14,425 nt of DNA. Origin: Blastocatellia bacterium (lineage in GTDB: Bacteria; Acidobacteriota; Blastocatellia; Pyrinomonadales; Pyrinomonadaceae). This document shows, one piece after another, positions 6,865 through 14,425 of this stretch. The position numbers and the translations under genes are program-made. Every line of letters starts with the position of its first letter. The stretch's first letter is position 1. The notes under the pieces were generated by a model that made no database searches, was not told the DNA's origin, and saw nothing but the letters and a program-made list of their open reading frames with translations. The stretch is taken from NCBI GenBank assembly GCA_003175865.1, contig PSRF01000310.1, positions 1 through 14,425 of the forward strand, given 5' to 3'.

Positions 6865-9800
6865 ATGGCAAACTTTTTCATACGCCGGCCGATTGTCGCA
6901 ATCGTGCTGTCCGTGCTGACAGTGATGCTCGGCTTTGTGATCATCAAGGGGCTCTCGGTCGAACAGTATCCCTTCCTTGCACCACCAAACATTCGCGTAA
7001 CCGCGACGTACCCAGGGGCTTCGGCTGAGGCAGTCGAACAATCGGTTGCGGTTCCCATTGAACAGGAAGTGAACGGTGTGGATCGAATGATCTACATGAA
7101 ATCGTCAAACACTAGCGATGGTCGCATGCTGTTAGACGTGAACTTCGAAGTCGGTACCGACCAGGACACCGCTAACGTTCTTACTCAGAATCGTACGGCC
7201 ACCGCAGCTGCACGTTTGCCAGCTGAAGTAAACCAACAGGGTGTGACGGTGAAGAAACAGAGTCCGAGCATACTTATGCTCATCTCAGTCTACTCACCCA
7301 AAGACGCCTACGATGCGAACTTCCTGATCAACTATTGCGGTATCAATTTGCGCGACCAGATACTTCGTATTCCGGGTATCGCGCAAGTCGACCTGTTTGG
7401 CGGCACTGACTATGGCATGCGTGTTTGGTTCAAACCCGACATGCTCGCGAAACTTGGTCTCGTTCCTGCCGATGTCATCAATGCAATTAAAGAACAGAAC
7501 ATTCAAGCCCCTGCCGGCAAAATAGGTGGAGCGCCAACACCAAAAGAGCAGGAGATGACTGAGACCCTCAGCACTCCTGGTCGTCTCATCACTCCAGATG
7601 AATTCGAAAACATCATTGTGCGCCAAACTGCAAACGGCGCCGTCGTCCGAATCAAAGACATCGGACACGTCGAGTTAGGTTCGCAGGACTACAACTCGTT
7701 TGGTCGACTCAACGGCAAACCGGCGGGCGCTATGGCCGTCTATCTGCTTCCCGGTGCTAACCAACTGAAAGCTGCCGACACGATCTACGAGACGATGGAA
7801 CATGCGAAGTCGCTGTTTCCGCCTGACATGGATTACAAAATCGTGTACGACACCACACCCGCGGTCGAGGCTTCAATCCATGAAATTCTAAAGACCTTCG
7901 TCGAGGCTCTCATTCTCGTAGTTCTGGTGGTCTATATCTTCCTGCAGAACATCAGGGCGACAATCATTCCGATATTGACGATTCCGGTTTCATTAATCGG
8001 AACCTTCATCTTCTTTCCAATACTCGGGTTCTCCATCAACACACTTTCGATGTTTGGACTGGTACTGGCAATCGGAATTGTGGTTGACGATGCGATCGTG
8101 GTCGTCGAAGCAGTAATACATCACCTCGAACATGGCATGAGTCCTAAAGACGCAACCTACCAGGCGATGAAAGAAGTGTCTGCTCCTGTGGTAGGCATTG
8201 CGTTGATCCTGTCTGCTGTGTTCGTTCCGGTCGCTCTACTCGCCGGTCTTGTAGGTAGCATGTACAAGCAGTTTGCGTTGACAATTGCGATCTCGGTTCT
8301 CCTATCTGCATTCAACGCCCTGACACTCACTCCGGCGCTTTGCGCAATGTTGCTGAAACCGCCTAAGCCCGCATGGGGTCCACTTGGCGTGTTCTTCCGC
8401 TGGTTCAATAAGATATTCGACGTCACTACCAATGGTTACGTCAGCGGTGCCCGCATTCTCGTTCAAAAAGGAATTCTCACCATTGCCATTGTCGGCTTCG
8501 TTGTTCTTGGTGCGCTTTTCTTCGCAAAAAGAATTCCGGCTGGATTCATACCCGATGAAGACCAGGGAATCATGGGTGTCAATGTTCAGCTACCTCCGGG
8601 CGCATCGCTAGCACGAACCAGTGAAGTGCTGAAGAAAGTTGAGACGATCCTAGGCAAAGTTGAGGACATTGAGTCGTACCAAACGATAGGCGGCTACGGC
8701 GTAGTTACGAACACCTATCAACCCAACTATGGAACACTCTTCGCACGACTGAAACCCTGGGAAGAGCGCCACGGCGAAGCGCACAAGGTGAAAGCTATTA
8801 TGGCAGAACTGCAGAGGAGCTTTGCCGGCATTCCCGAAGCTGTCATCTTTCCTTTTAACATTCCAACGCTCTCCGGATTCGGCGCAGCGTCAGGATTTAA
8901 TTTCCTGATTCAGGACCGCAGCGGAACGATGAGTGTCGATCAGCTAGGAGAACAAGCTAGACAATTCATCACTGCTGCTCGTCAACGACCAGAACTTGGC
9001 ACCGTTTTCACTTCATTCGATCCAAATTACCCGCAAGTCAAAGTCGATTTAGATCGCGAGAAGGCCAGGACGCTCGGCGTGCCTGTCAATGAAGTCTTTC
9101 AGGCAATGTCCACTGCGATGGGCGGTGCGTTCGTCAACGATTTCAATCGGTTCGGTCGTCTCTACCGTGTCTATGCACAAGCGCAACCTGAGAGTCGACT
9201 AAAGTCGGACGACATCGGAAGAATCTATGTTCGCTCAAAGACGACGAACCAGATGATTCCTCTTTCAACTCTGGTGACAATCAAAGATACGGCCGGTACA
9301 GAATTGACGACTCGATTCAATTTACTTCGTTCGGTTGAGATGCAGGGTTCTCCGGCAAAAGGTTACACGTCAGGACAGGCACTTGCAGCGCTTGAAGAAG
9401 TATTCAACAAGACAATGCCGAAGGAAATGAGTTTTGCGTATTCACAGTTGTCCTACCAGGAGAAGATCGCGCCGCCTGCTGGACCAACACTGATACTGGC
9501 TATCGTAGTCGTATTCCTGTTGCTCGCCGCGATGTACGAAAGCTGGCGACTACCTTGGGCCGTCTTGCTCGGCTCGCCAACAGTAGCACTTGGTGCCTTG
9601 TTTGGCGTGTGGGCTTTCGGATACGACAACAACGTCTACGTACAGATCGGACTGGTGATGTTGATAGGTTTGGCGGCAAAGAACGCAATCCTGATCGTTG
9701 AGTTTGCCAAAGCGAAACACGAACAAGATGGATTGTCACTCGAAGATGCCGCGCTCACGTCCGCAAAACTGCGATTTCGACCTATTCTGATGACTGCTTT

Positions 9801-10038
9801 TGCATTCATTCTCGGCGTTATTCCCTTGATGAAAGCAAGCGGCGCCGGTGCTGGCGCACAGAATGTGATGGGCACGGGTGTGTTCTTCGGCATGCTAGTC
9901 GCCACATTCCTCGGCGTATTCATCATCCCGGGCAACTTCACATTCATTGAGTCGCTCGGTCGTCGTCGAAAAGCCAAGGCCGAAGCTACTCCACCGCCCA
10001 TACCAGCTACAGCGGAGGCAGGAGGTGAACACCATTGA
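6865..10038 (+). CDS. RND multidrug efflux inner-membrane pump, HAE1 (AcrB-like) family, 1057 aa
   Basis: Full-length hydrophobe/amphiphile efflux pump that exports substrates using proton influx and works as a trimer. It opens with MANFFIRRPIVA, the classic HAE1 start. TM1 (about 10-28) is followed by the first porter domain (YPGASAEAVEQSVAVPIEQ, about 49-67). TM4 carries GIVVDDAIVVVEA with the proton-relay pair Asp408/Asp409, and TM10 carries GLAAKNAILIVEFAK with Lys939, the third relay residue, so the pump looks active. FIPDEDQG (561-568) marks the start of the second porter half, and RFRPILMT (971-978) is also conserved. The C-terminal tail is cytoplasmic, Pro/Ala-rich and ends GGEHH. The gene starts 3 bp after the adaptor and overlaps the outer-membrane factor by 4 bp. 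The length is normal for the family and there are no frameshifts. Confidence 0.97.
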   Translation: MANFFIRRPIVAIVLSVLTVMLGFVIIKGLSVEQYPFLAPPNIRVTATYPGASAEAVEQSVAVPIEQEVNGVDRMIYMKSSNTSDGRMLLDVNFEVGTDQDTANVLTQNRTATAAARLPAEVNQQGVTVKKQSPSILMLISVYSPKDAYDANFLINYCGINLRDQILRIPGIAQVDLFGGTDYGMRVWFKPDMLAKLGLVPADVINAIKEQNIQAPAGKIGGAPTPKEQEMTETLSTPGRLITPDEFENIIVRQTANGAVVRIKDIGHVELGSQDYNSFGRLNGKPAGAMAVYLLPGANQLKAADTIYETMEHAKSLFPPDMDYKIVYDTTPAVEASIHEILKTFVEALILVVLVVYIFLQNIRATIIPILTIPVSLIGTFIFFPILGFSINTLSMFGLVLAIGIVVDDAIVVVEAVIHHLEHGMSPKDATYQAMKEVSAPVVGIALILSAVFVPVALLAGLVGSMYKQFALTIAISVLLSAFNALTLTPALCAMLLKPPKPAWGPLGVFFRWFNKIFDVTTNGYVSGARILVQKGILTIAIVGFVVLGALFFAKRIPAGFIPDEDQGIMGVNVQLPPGASLARTSEVLKKVETILGKVEDIESYQTIGGYGVVTNTYQPNYGTLFARLKPWEERHGEAHKVKAIMAELQRSFAGIPEAVIFPFNIPTLSGFGAASGFNFLIQDRSGTMSVDQLGEQARQFITAARQRPELGTVFTSFDPNYPQVKVDLDREKARTLGVPVNEVFQAMSTAMGGAFVNDFNRFGRLYRVYAQAQPESRLKSDDIGRIYVRSKTTNQMIPLSTLVTIKDTAGTELTTRFNLLRSVEMQGSPAKGYTSGQALAALEEVFNKTMPKEMSFAYSQLSYQEKIAPPAGPTLILAIVVVFLLLAAMYESWRLPWAVLLGSPTVALGALFGVWAFGYDNNVYVQIGLVMLIGLAAKNAILIVEFAKAKHEQDGLSLEDAALTSAKLRFRPILMTAFAFILGVIPLMKASGAGAGAQNVMGTGVFFGMLVATFLGVFIIPGNFTFIESLGRRRKAKAEATPPPIPATAEAGGEHH
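10020..10028 (+). promoter_or_regulatory. Strong ribosome binding site inside the end of the pump gene
   Basis: AGGAGGTGA, close to a perfect anti-16S match, lies 6 nt before TTG 10035. It is inside the last codons of the pump gene (Ala-Gly-Gly-Glu) and supports the otherwise weak TTG start of the outer-membrane factor. Confidence 0.8.
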
Positions 10039-11435
10039 AACGAATAACCGTCGCAGTGTTGACAGTTTGTTTGCTTCAAACGTTCGCGTTTGGACAAAAG
10101 TATCAGCGCCCTCAGGTGCAAACTCCTACCGTCTTTCGAGGAGATACGGCGACACAACCCAATCCACAAGCACTCGCCAACTTAAAGTGGTTTGAGCTCT
10201 TCAAAGACGAGAAGCTTCAAGAGTTGATTCGTGAGGCCCTGGCGAACAATTATGATCTTCGCGAAGCAACTTCACGCATTGATGCCGCTCGGGCTGCTTA
10301 CGGCATAACTCGATCCGATCAGTTTCCTACGATCACTGCATCCGGTGATGTAATTACTCAACGCTCTTCACGCAGTGGACAGTTTGACATTCCTGAGCCG
10401 ATTAAACGTGACCGTTCGTGGGGAAGCGTGCTTCTGAATTTACTAAGCTTTGAATTGGATATTTGGGGGCGTCTACGAAAGGCAACAGCTGCCGCGAAGG
10501 CTGATGTTTTAGCTACTGAAGAAGCTCGACAATCAGTCATAACCACTTTGGTTAGTGATGTTGCTACAGCTTACTTCAACTTACGCGAGCTGGATTATGA
10601 ACTCGAGATCTCACGACGCACACTCAGCTTACGTCAGGAATCCTTACGCATAATTAAGCTCCGCCAAGAGCGTGGTGTGTCCACTATGCTTGAGGTTCGC
10701 GAGGCTGAGGAATTGGTCTATGGTGCCAGCTCGGTGATTCCCGATCTTGAGAAGCAGATTGAGCAGACTGAAAACTTTTTGAGTTTCCTAACAGGCAAAA
10801 ATCCTCAGACCATTCCGCGAGGATTGAGCCTAACAGATCATGTAAATCCGCCAGAAGTACCGGCCGGTTTACCTTCAGATCTACTTGAGCGTCGTCCTGA
10901 TATTCGTTCAGCTGAGAATAGTCTGATTGCTGCGAACTATCGTATTGGAGTCGCCAAGGCAGCCTATTTCCCACGCATTTCGCTTACGGCATTTCTCGGA
11001 TTTGAAAGCGGACAGCTCTCGAGTCTTTTCAGCGGCAGCCGGAGCGTCTGGGGACTCGCGGGAGATCTCGCGCAGCCGATCTTCACCGGTGGAAGATTGA
11101 AGAACAATGTCCGATTGTCTCAAGCGCAACGCGACCTCCTGTTAACGGATTATCAGAAGACGGTTCAGGGCGCATTTCGAGAAGTCTCGGATTCGCTTAT
11201 TGCCCATCAAAAGGTGCGTGAAGTCCGTGGGGAACGCGAACTGCTCGTCGAAGCACTGCGAGATCGTTCACGTCTCTCGTATCTACGCTACAACGGGGGA
11301 GTCGCGACATTACTTGACGCTCTCGATGCTGATAGAACTTTGTTCGAAGCTGAACTTAGTTTAGCGCAGGCGCGTCGCGACGAGTTACTAACCGTGGTCC
11401 AGGTTTACAAAGCACTGGGAGGAGGTTGGCAGTAA
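10035..11435 (+). CDS. Outer-membrane efflux factor, TolC/NodT-type, 466 aa
   Basis: This is the outer-membrane channel of the tripartite pump. The start is TTG 10035, sharing TTGA with the pump stop (stop at 10036..10038) and supported by the strong ribosome binding site at 10020..10028. A Sec signal peptide spans residues 1-20 (AFG|QKYQ). The N-terminus QKYQRPQVQTP (21-31) aligns with the GPxYxRP region of NodT-type factors, but the lipid-attachment cysteine usual before it is absent, so this copy is predicted not to be acylated. Two OEP repeats are visible: one opening with WFELFKDEKLQELIREALANN (52-72), the other with DLLERRPDIRSAENSLIAAN and the strand AAYFPRISLTAFLGF. FTGGRL, a conserved turn before the last helices, is also present. 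Length is normal. Expression is probably translationally coupled to the pump. Confidence 0.94.
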   Translation: MKRITVAVLTVCLLQTFAFGQKYQRPQVQTPTVFRGDTATQPNPQALANLKWFELFKDEKLQELIREALANNYDLREATSRIDAARAAYGITRSDQFPTITASGDVITQRSSRSGQFDIPEPIKRDRSWGSVLLNLLSFELDIWGRLRKATAAAKADVLATEEARQSVITTLVSDVATAYFNLRELDYELEISRRTLSLRQESLRIIKLRQERGVSTMLEVREAEELVYGASSVIPDLEKQIEQTENFLSFLTGKNPQTIPRGLSLTDHVNPPEVPAGLPSDLLERRPDIRSAENSLIAANYRIGVAKAAYFPRISLTAFLGFESGQLSSLFSGSRSVWGLAGDLAQPIFTGGRLKNNVRLSQAQRDLLLTDYQKTVQGAFREVSDSLIAHQKVREVRGERELLVEALRDRSRLSYLRYNGGVATLLDALDADRTLFEAELSLAQARRDELLTVVQVYKALGGGWQ

Positions 11436-11445
11436 AACTTCAGCC

Positions 11446-12405
11446 ATGAAAACAAAAGAAGTGATTAAGAGAGCGAAGTCTTTTGCTGAACCATTCTGCG
11501 TAAACGATGGCAAGAACTTTCGGCTGAAAGACGTGAATCCAAAGGACACGCTCCATTTGAATTCCGAAGACAAGCCGAAAGCAAAGGAAGCCCTCGCTGC
11601 AGGTGTCGAAGCTCTTGCGCACCTTCAGGACATGCTCTATGCGCAAGACTGTTGGGCATTGCTACTGATCTTTCAGGCTCTGGATGCTGCCGGGAAGGAT
11701 GGTGCGATCAAACACGTGATGTCAGGTGTTAATCCGCAGGGTTGTCAGGTGTATTCCTTCAAATCTCCGTCGGCTGAAGAGCTTGATCACGATTACCTCT
11801 GGCGCTGTATGAAAGAGTTACCTGAACGCGGCCGCATAGGAATTTTTAATCGCAGTTACTACGAAGAGACAACTGCCGTGCGTGTTCATCCTGAGTTTCT
11901 TGCCGGCCAGAAGTTACCTGCGAAACTGAGGACAAAAAAAATCTGGGATGACCGATTTACAGATATTCGAAATTTTGAGCGTTATCTGACTCGGAACGGA
12001 GTTGTAGTGCGAAAGTTCTTTCTCCACGTTTCAAAGGGGGAGCAGAAAAAACGTTTTCTTGCGCGCCTTGATCTCCCGGAGAAGAACTGGAAATTTTCGG
12101 CAAACGACGCAAAGGAGCGCCGTTATTGGAAAGATTACATGAACGCGTACGAGGAGACGATTCGGAACACTGCTACTGAGTACGCGCCCTGGTACGTAAT
12201 ACCTGCCGATAACAAATGGTTCACGCGCATTGCAGTTGCATCTGCAGTTATAACCACTTTGGCGTCCCTGAATCTTGCTTATCCCAAAGTTACTGAAGCG
12301 AAGCTTAAGGAATTAGAAGTTGCACGACAGACGTTGATGCACACCAACGGAACTAGAGCAACGGCTGAAGAGTCGGTCGCCGCCGCTGTTTCTTCGAAAG
12401 CTTAG
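11446..12405 (+). CDS. Polyphosphate kinase 2 (PPK2) family protein, 319 aa
   Basis: PPK2 enzymes transfer phosphate between inorganic polyphosphate and nucleotides, usually making NTP/NDP from polyphosphate. The core motifs are in place: Walker A-like FQALDAAGKDGAIKHVMSGVNPQG (76-99, catalytic Asp80 and Lys84), Walker B-region FNRSYYEETTAVRVHP (134-149, close to the family RSxYE), the basic FLARLDLPEKNWKFSANDAKERRYW region (204-228) with the Arg/Lys lid, and APWYVIPADNKWF (247-259). Its length is typical of the single-domain PPK2 group; the exact class and nucleotide preference cannot be settled here. ATG 11446 lies 10 bp after the outer-membrane factor stop with no good ribosome binding site of its own, so it is probably read as part of the efflux transcript. 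A short Ala/Ser-rich tail (from about 300) is not part of the fold. Confidence 0.92.
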   Translation: MKTKEVIKRAKSFAEPFCVNDGKNFRLKDVNPKDTLHLNSEDKPKAKEALAAGVEALAHLQDMLYAQDCWALLLIFQALDAAGKDGAIKHVMSGVNPQGCQVYSFKSPSAEELDHDYLWRCMKELPERGRIGIFNRSYYEETTAVRVHPEFLAGQKLPAKLRTKKIWDDRFTDIRNFERYLTRNGVVVRKFFLHVSKGEQKKRFLARLDLPEKNWKFSANDAKERRYWKDYMNAYEETIRNTATEYAPWYVIPADNKWFTRIAVASAVITTLASLNLAYPKVTEAKLKELEVARQTLMHTNGTRATAEESVAAAVSSKA

Positions 12406-12433
12406 GACGCCCCCGTAAAGACACTCTCAGAGA

Positions 12434-12490
12434 CGAAAGCGGAGAACTCTGTGTGCAGAGGAAAAATGTTTCCACCAGTCTTCGCTTTCG
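12434..12490 (+). promoter_or_regulatory. Long-range stem with nested hairpin between ppk2-like gene and SulP gene
   Basis: CGAAAGCGGAGA (12434..12445) pairs with TCTTCGCTTTCG (12479..12490): 12 contiguous pairs, one of them G-U. The 33-nt loop holds a second hairpin, CTCTG-TGTG-CAGAG (12447..12460). There is no T-run after the stem, so it is not a standard intrinsic terminator. The right arm ends 12 nt before the GTG start of the SulP gene. It may be a leader regulator, an mRNA stabiliser or a processing site; its function is unknown. Confidence 0.5.
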
Positions 12491-12502
12491 GCGCGAGAAT
12501 TT

Positions 12503-14236
12503 GTGAAATCACAGCAGCCAGTTTTATCTAGAATTATTCCTGCATTCGGTTGGATCAAATCGTATGAACCGACTTGGCTGCCCGCTGACTTACTCGCTGG
12601 GCTAACGCTCGCCGCTTATCTTTTGCCTGCTGGAATTGGTGATGCTTCACTCGCCGGGCTACCACCTCAAGCCGGCATCTACGCTTGTCTTTTCTCAGGT
12701 CTTATCTTCTGGCTATTCTGTAGCTCGCGCTACACAGCAATCACTGTCACGTCCGCGATCTCACTGTTAGTTGGCTCATCACTCGGAACTATAGCCGGAG
12801 GCGATTTACCGCGCTTCGAAGCGTTGGCAGCATGCACTGCATTGTTGGTCGCCACAATCGCTTTTATCGGCTGGCTTGTCCGCGCGGGTGCAGTAGTGAA
12901 CTTCATATCTGAAACGGTGCTGACGGGATTCAAAGCCGGTGTGGCGCTTTATCTCGCAAGTACACAGTTGCCAAAGTTATTCGGTTACAAGGGTGGAGAG
13001 GGTAGCTTCTGGAGACGCAGCGAACATTTCTTGGTCCATCTCAAAGATACGAATCCTGCTGCGCTTGCAATCGGGTTAGCAGCCCTTGGTGTCTTGATCC
13101 TCGGCAAGATCTTTCTCAAAAATAAACCAGTCGGTCTATTTGTTGTAATTGGCGGAATTCTCGTCGCTTCCCTTCTAGGTCTCGAAGCTCGGGGTGTCAA
13201 AATGCTTGGCGAAGTTCCGCAAGGATTACCTCCGCTGACCATCCCCGCGGTCCATCTCGCCGATCTCAACACACTCCTTCCCTTAGCAATTGCCTGCTTC
13301 ATGCTCGGTGCCGTTGAAACAGCTGCCATCGGGAGGATGTTTGCTGCAAAACATCGGCAACGATTTGATTCAAATCAGGAATTCCTCGGTCTGGCTGCTG
13401 CAAACCTCGCAGTCGGAATTGGAAGCGGATTTCCCGTCAGTGGCGGAATGTCGCAATCATTGGTTAACGAAAGCGGCGGCGCTCACACACCACTCACTGG
13501 ACTAATCGCTTCAGTACTCATATTGGTGGTCACGCTTTTCTTGTCGAGTACGCTGCACAACCTGCCGCAACCGGTGTTGGCTGCGATTGTGCTGATGGCT
13601 GTCGCTGGGCTGTTCAAGGTCTCTGAGCTGCGTCATCTGTGGCGGGCAGATCGTTCCGAGTTTATTGTGGCAATGGCCGCATTGCTCGGTGTGTTGGGGT
13701 CAGGCTTGTTGCGAGGCGTTTTGATTGGCGCCGTCATTTCGCTTGTACAACTTCTCCGACGTGCGTCGCATCCTCACGTGGCCCACCTGGGTCGTATTCC
13801 TGGAACGAATCGTTTCTCCGATCAGGAACGCAATCCCAATAATGAATCGGTGCCGGGCGTAGTAATCATCCGCGTTGAAGCAAGCTTGTTCTATTTCAAT
13901 GTCGAATTCATTCACCACGTGGTATTAGAACAAGTGAATCGGGTCCCTGAAACGAAACTTGTCGTGTTGGATCTGTCCACATCCCCCCATGTCGACCTGC
14001 AAAGTGCGCACACCCTTTCAGTACTCGCTGAAGAGCTAACAGCAAGAGAAATTCGCCTGCAGGTTGTTGAGGCGCGCTCATCTGTCAGAGATCGACTACG
14101 GGCCGAAGGTCTCGACGAAAAGCTTGGCGGCATCAACCGTTTCCGCACAGTTGCGCAGGTTGTCGAAGAGTTTGAAAGAGAGCATCATGCTGTCACCGGT
14201 CCTTCACATGTGAAGGCAGCGCTTACGTTGCCATGA
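12503..14236 (+). CDS. SulP-family anion transporter with C-terminal STAS domain, 577 aa
   Basis: SulP proteins move anions such as sulfate or bicarbonate across the inner membrane. The N-terminal motif PADLLAGLTLAAYLLPAGIGDASLAGLPPQAGIYA (27-61) corresponds to the family signature around TM1-TM2. About ten to twelve hydrophobic segments follow to about residue 425, with GSGFPVSGGMSQSLVNESGGA (307-327) in the conserved TM8-TM10 region. The STAS domain is at about 450-560, with VVLDLSTSPHVDLQSAHTL at its core. The substrate cannot be inferred. The start is GTG 12503, weakly supported by GAG at 12495..12497, because no in-frame ATG lies before it and the family alignment begins here. It is 97 bp after the PPK2 gene on the same strand, and that gap contains the stem at 12434..12490. 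It may belong to the same transcript or be separately controlled. Length is normal for the family. Confidence 0.93.
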   Translation: MKSQQPVLSRIIPAFGWIKSYEPTWLPADLLAGLTLAAYLLPAGIGDASLAGLPPQAGIYACLFSGLIFWLFCSSRYTAITVTSAISLLVGSSLGTIAGGDLPRFEALAACTALLVATIAFIGWLVRAGAVVNFISETVLTGFKAGVALYLASTQLPKLFGYKGGEGSFWRRSEHFLVHLKDTNPAALAIGLAALGVLILGKIFLKNKPVGLFVVIGGILVASLLGLEARGVKMLGEVPQGLPPLTIPAVHLADLNTLLPLAIACFMLGAVETAAIGRMFAAKHRQRFDSNQEFLGLAAANLAVGIGSGFPVSGGMSQSLVNESGGAHTPLTGLIASVLILVVTLFLSSTLHNLPQPVLAAIVLMAVAGLFKVSELRHLWRADRSEFIVAMAALLGVLGSGLLRGVLIGAVISLVQLLRRASHPHVAHLGRIPGTNRFSDQERNPNNESVPGVVIIRVEASLFYFNVEFIHHVVLEQVNRVPETKLVVLDLSTSPHVDLQSAHTLSVLAEELTAREIRLQVVEARSSVRDRLRAEGLDEKLGGINRFRTVAQVVEEFEREHHAVTGPSHVKAALTLP

Positions 14237-14425
14237 ACTGTTCGAGAATGGAAACGGCGGCAAGCGCTCGCTGGACTAAAACTAGCTGTAAGGTAATGCT
14301 CCGGAGCATAAAGTGAGCACCCAAAACGCCCCTGTATCGCCTTCCTAACTCCCACTGTTGCGGTGTAATATTCGCCCACGTTCTGAGCGATCCCCCATGG
14401 ACCGATGTTCATTCGTTCTGAACCC
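14237..14425. other. Intergenic tail without a supported gene
   Basis: The 189 bp after the SulP stop contain no recognisable coding region on either strand. A minus-strand open frame (14412..14185) runs through it into the SulP gene but has no recognisable features. A perfect 14-bp palindrome sits at 14296..14309. No clear intrinsic terminator for the SulP gene was found. Confidence 0.6.
14296..14309. repeat. Perfect 14-bp palindrome
   Basis: ATGCTCCGGAGCAT is fully self-complementary and has no spacer. It lies 60 bp after the SulP stop. The lack of a loop and of a T-run makes it a better candidate for a protein-binding site than for an RNA terminator. Confidence 0.6.

Noticed and set aside
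9636..10169. Minus-strand 177-codon open frame within the pump gene
   Set aside because: It is a shadow of the strongly supported RND pump frame, with no family features.
12434..12490. Intrinsic terminator after the PPK2 gene
   Set aside because: The stem is not followed by a T-run and has a long, internally structured loop.
12528..12534. CTAGAAT near the SulP start as a fourth copy of the shared promoter
   Set aside because: No CAGT or dyad occurs 21 bp upstream of it, and it is inside the coding sequence.
14282..14285. CTAG in the right-end intergenic region as another copy of the shared promoter
   Set aside because: No dyad half-site lies 21 bp before it on either strand.
14185..14412. 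Minus-strand 75-codon open frame at the right end
   Set aside because: It overlaps the SulP gene end, shows no signal peptide, domain or ribosome binding site, and resembles a chance open frame.

Overview
This window reads as chromosome from a diderm (Gram-negative type) bacterium. Nearly every gene encodes an envelope protein: RND pump parts, outer-membrane proteins with signal peptides, and integral membrane proteins of the DUF2254 and DUF4239 families. G+C is close to one half by eye, Shine-Dalgarno sequences are clear, and genes are tightly packed. The combination (DUF4136, DUF2254, DUF4239, HAE1 pump, PPK2, SulP) would fit a soil Acidobacteriota-like lineage, but no rRNA or marker gene is present, so the taxonomy is a weak inference. 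There is no phage, transposon, CRISPR array or tRNA.

Left half (1..5271) is on the minus strand. Reading in the direction of transcription: a small one-pore K+-type channel (start 5271); a two-gene unit with a small secreted beta-rich protein (4688..4257) and a MetA-like outer-membrane barrel (4244..3297); then a four-gene unit with a secreted DUF4136 protein (3182..2649), a DUF2254 membrane protein (2638..1328), a Spy/LTxxQ-like periplasmic protein (1298..804) and a DUF4239 membrane protein (783..1, cut by the window edge).

Right half (5539..14236) is on the plus strand: a tripartite RND efflux operon (lipoprotein adaptor, HAE1 inner-membrane pump, TolC/NodT-type outer-membrane factor), followed after 10 bp by a PPK2 polyphosphate kinase and, after a structured 97-bp gap, a SulP-family anion transporter with a STAS domain. 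The last 189 bp hold no convincing gene, only a perfect 14-bp palindrome.

The most notable observation is a shared promoter design. A 17-bp dyad (CTGTAAAAACTGACAGT and two relatives) lies exactly 21 bp before a CTAG that begins a -10-like hexamer TAGNNT. It occurs three times, each time in the intergenic region and orientation that would drive one of the three main units: the DUF4136 operon (3274..3230, minus), the secreted-protein/barrel operon (4785..4741, minus) and the RND operon (5374..5418, plus). The -35 positions are poor and the dyad centre falls near -43, as expected for activator-dependent promoters. The window therefore looks like a locally clustered regulon for envelope function or stress, controlled by a regulator encoded elsewhere.
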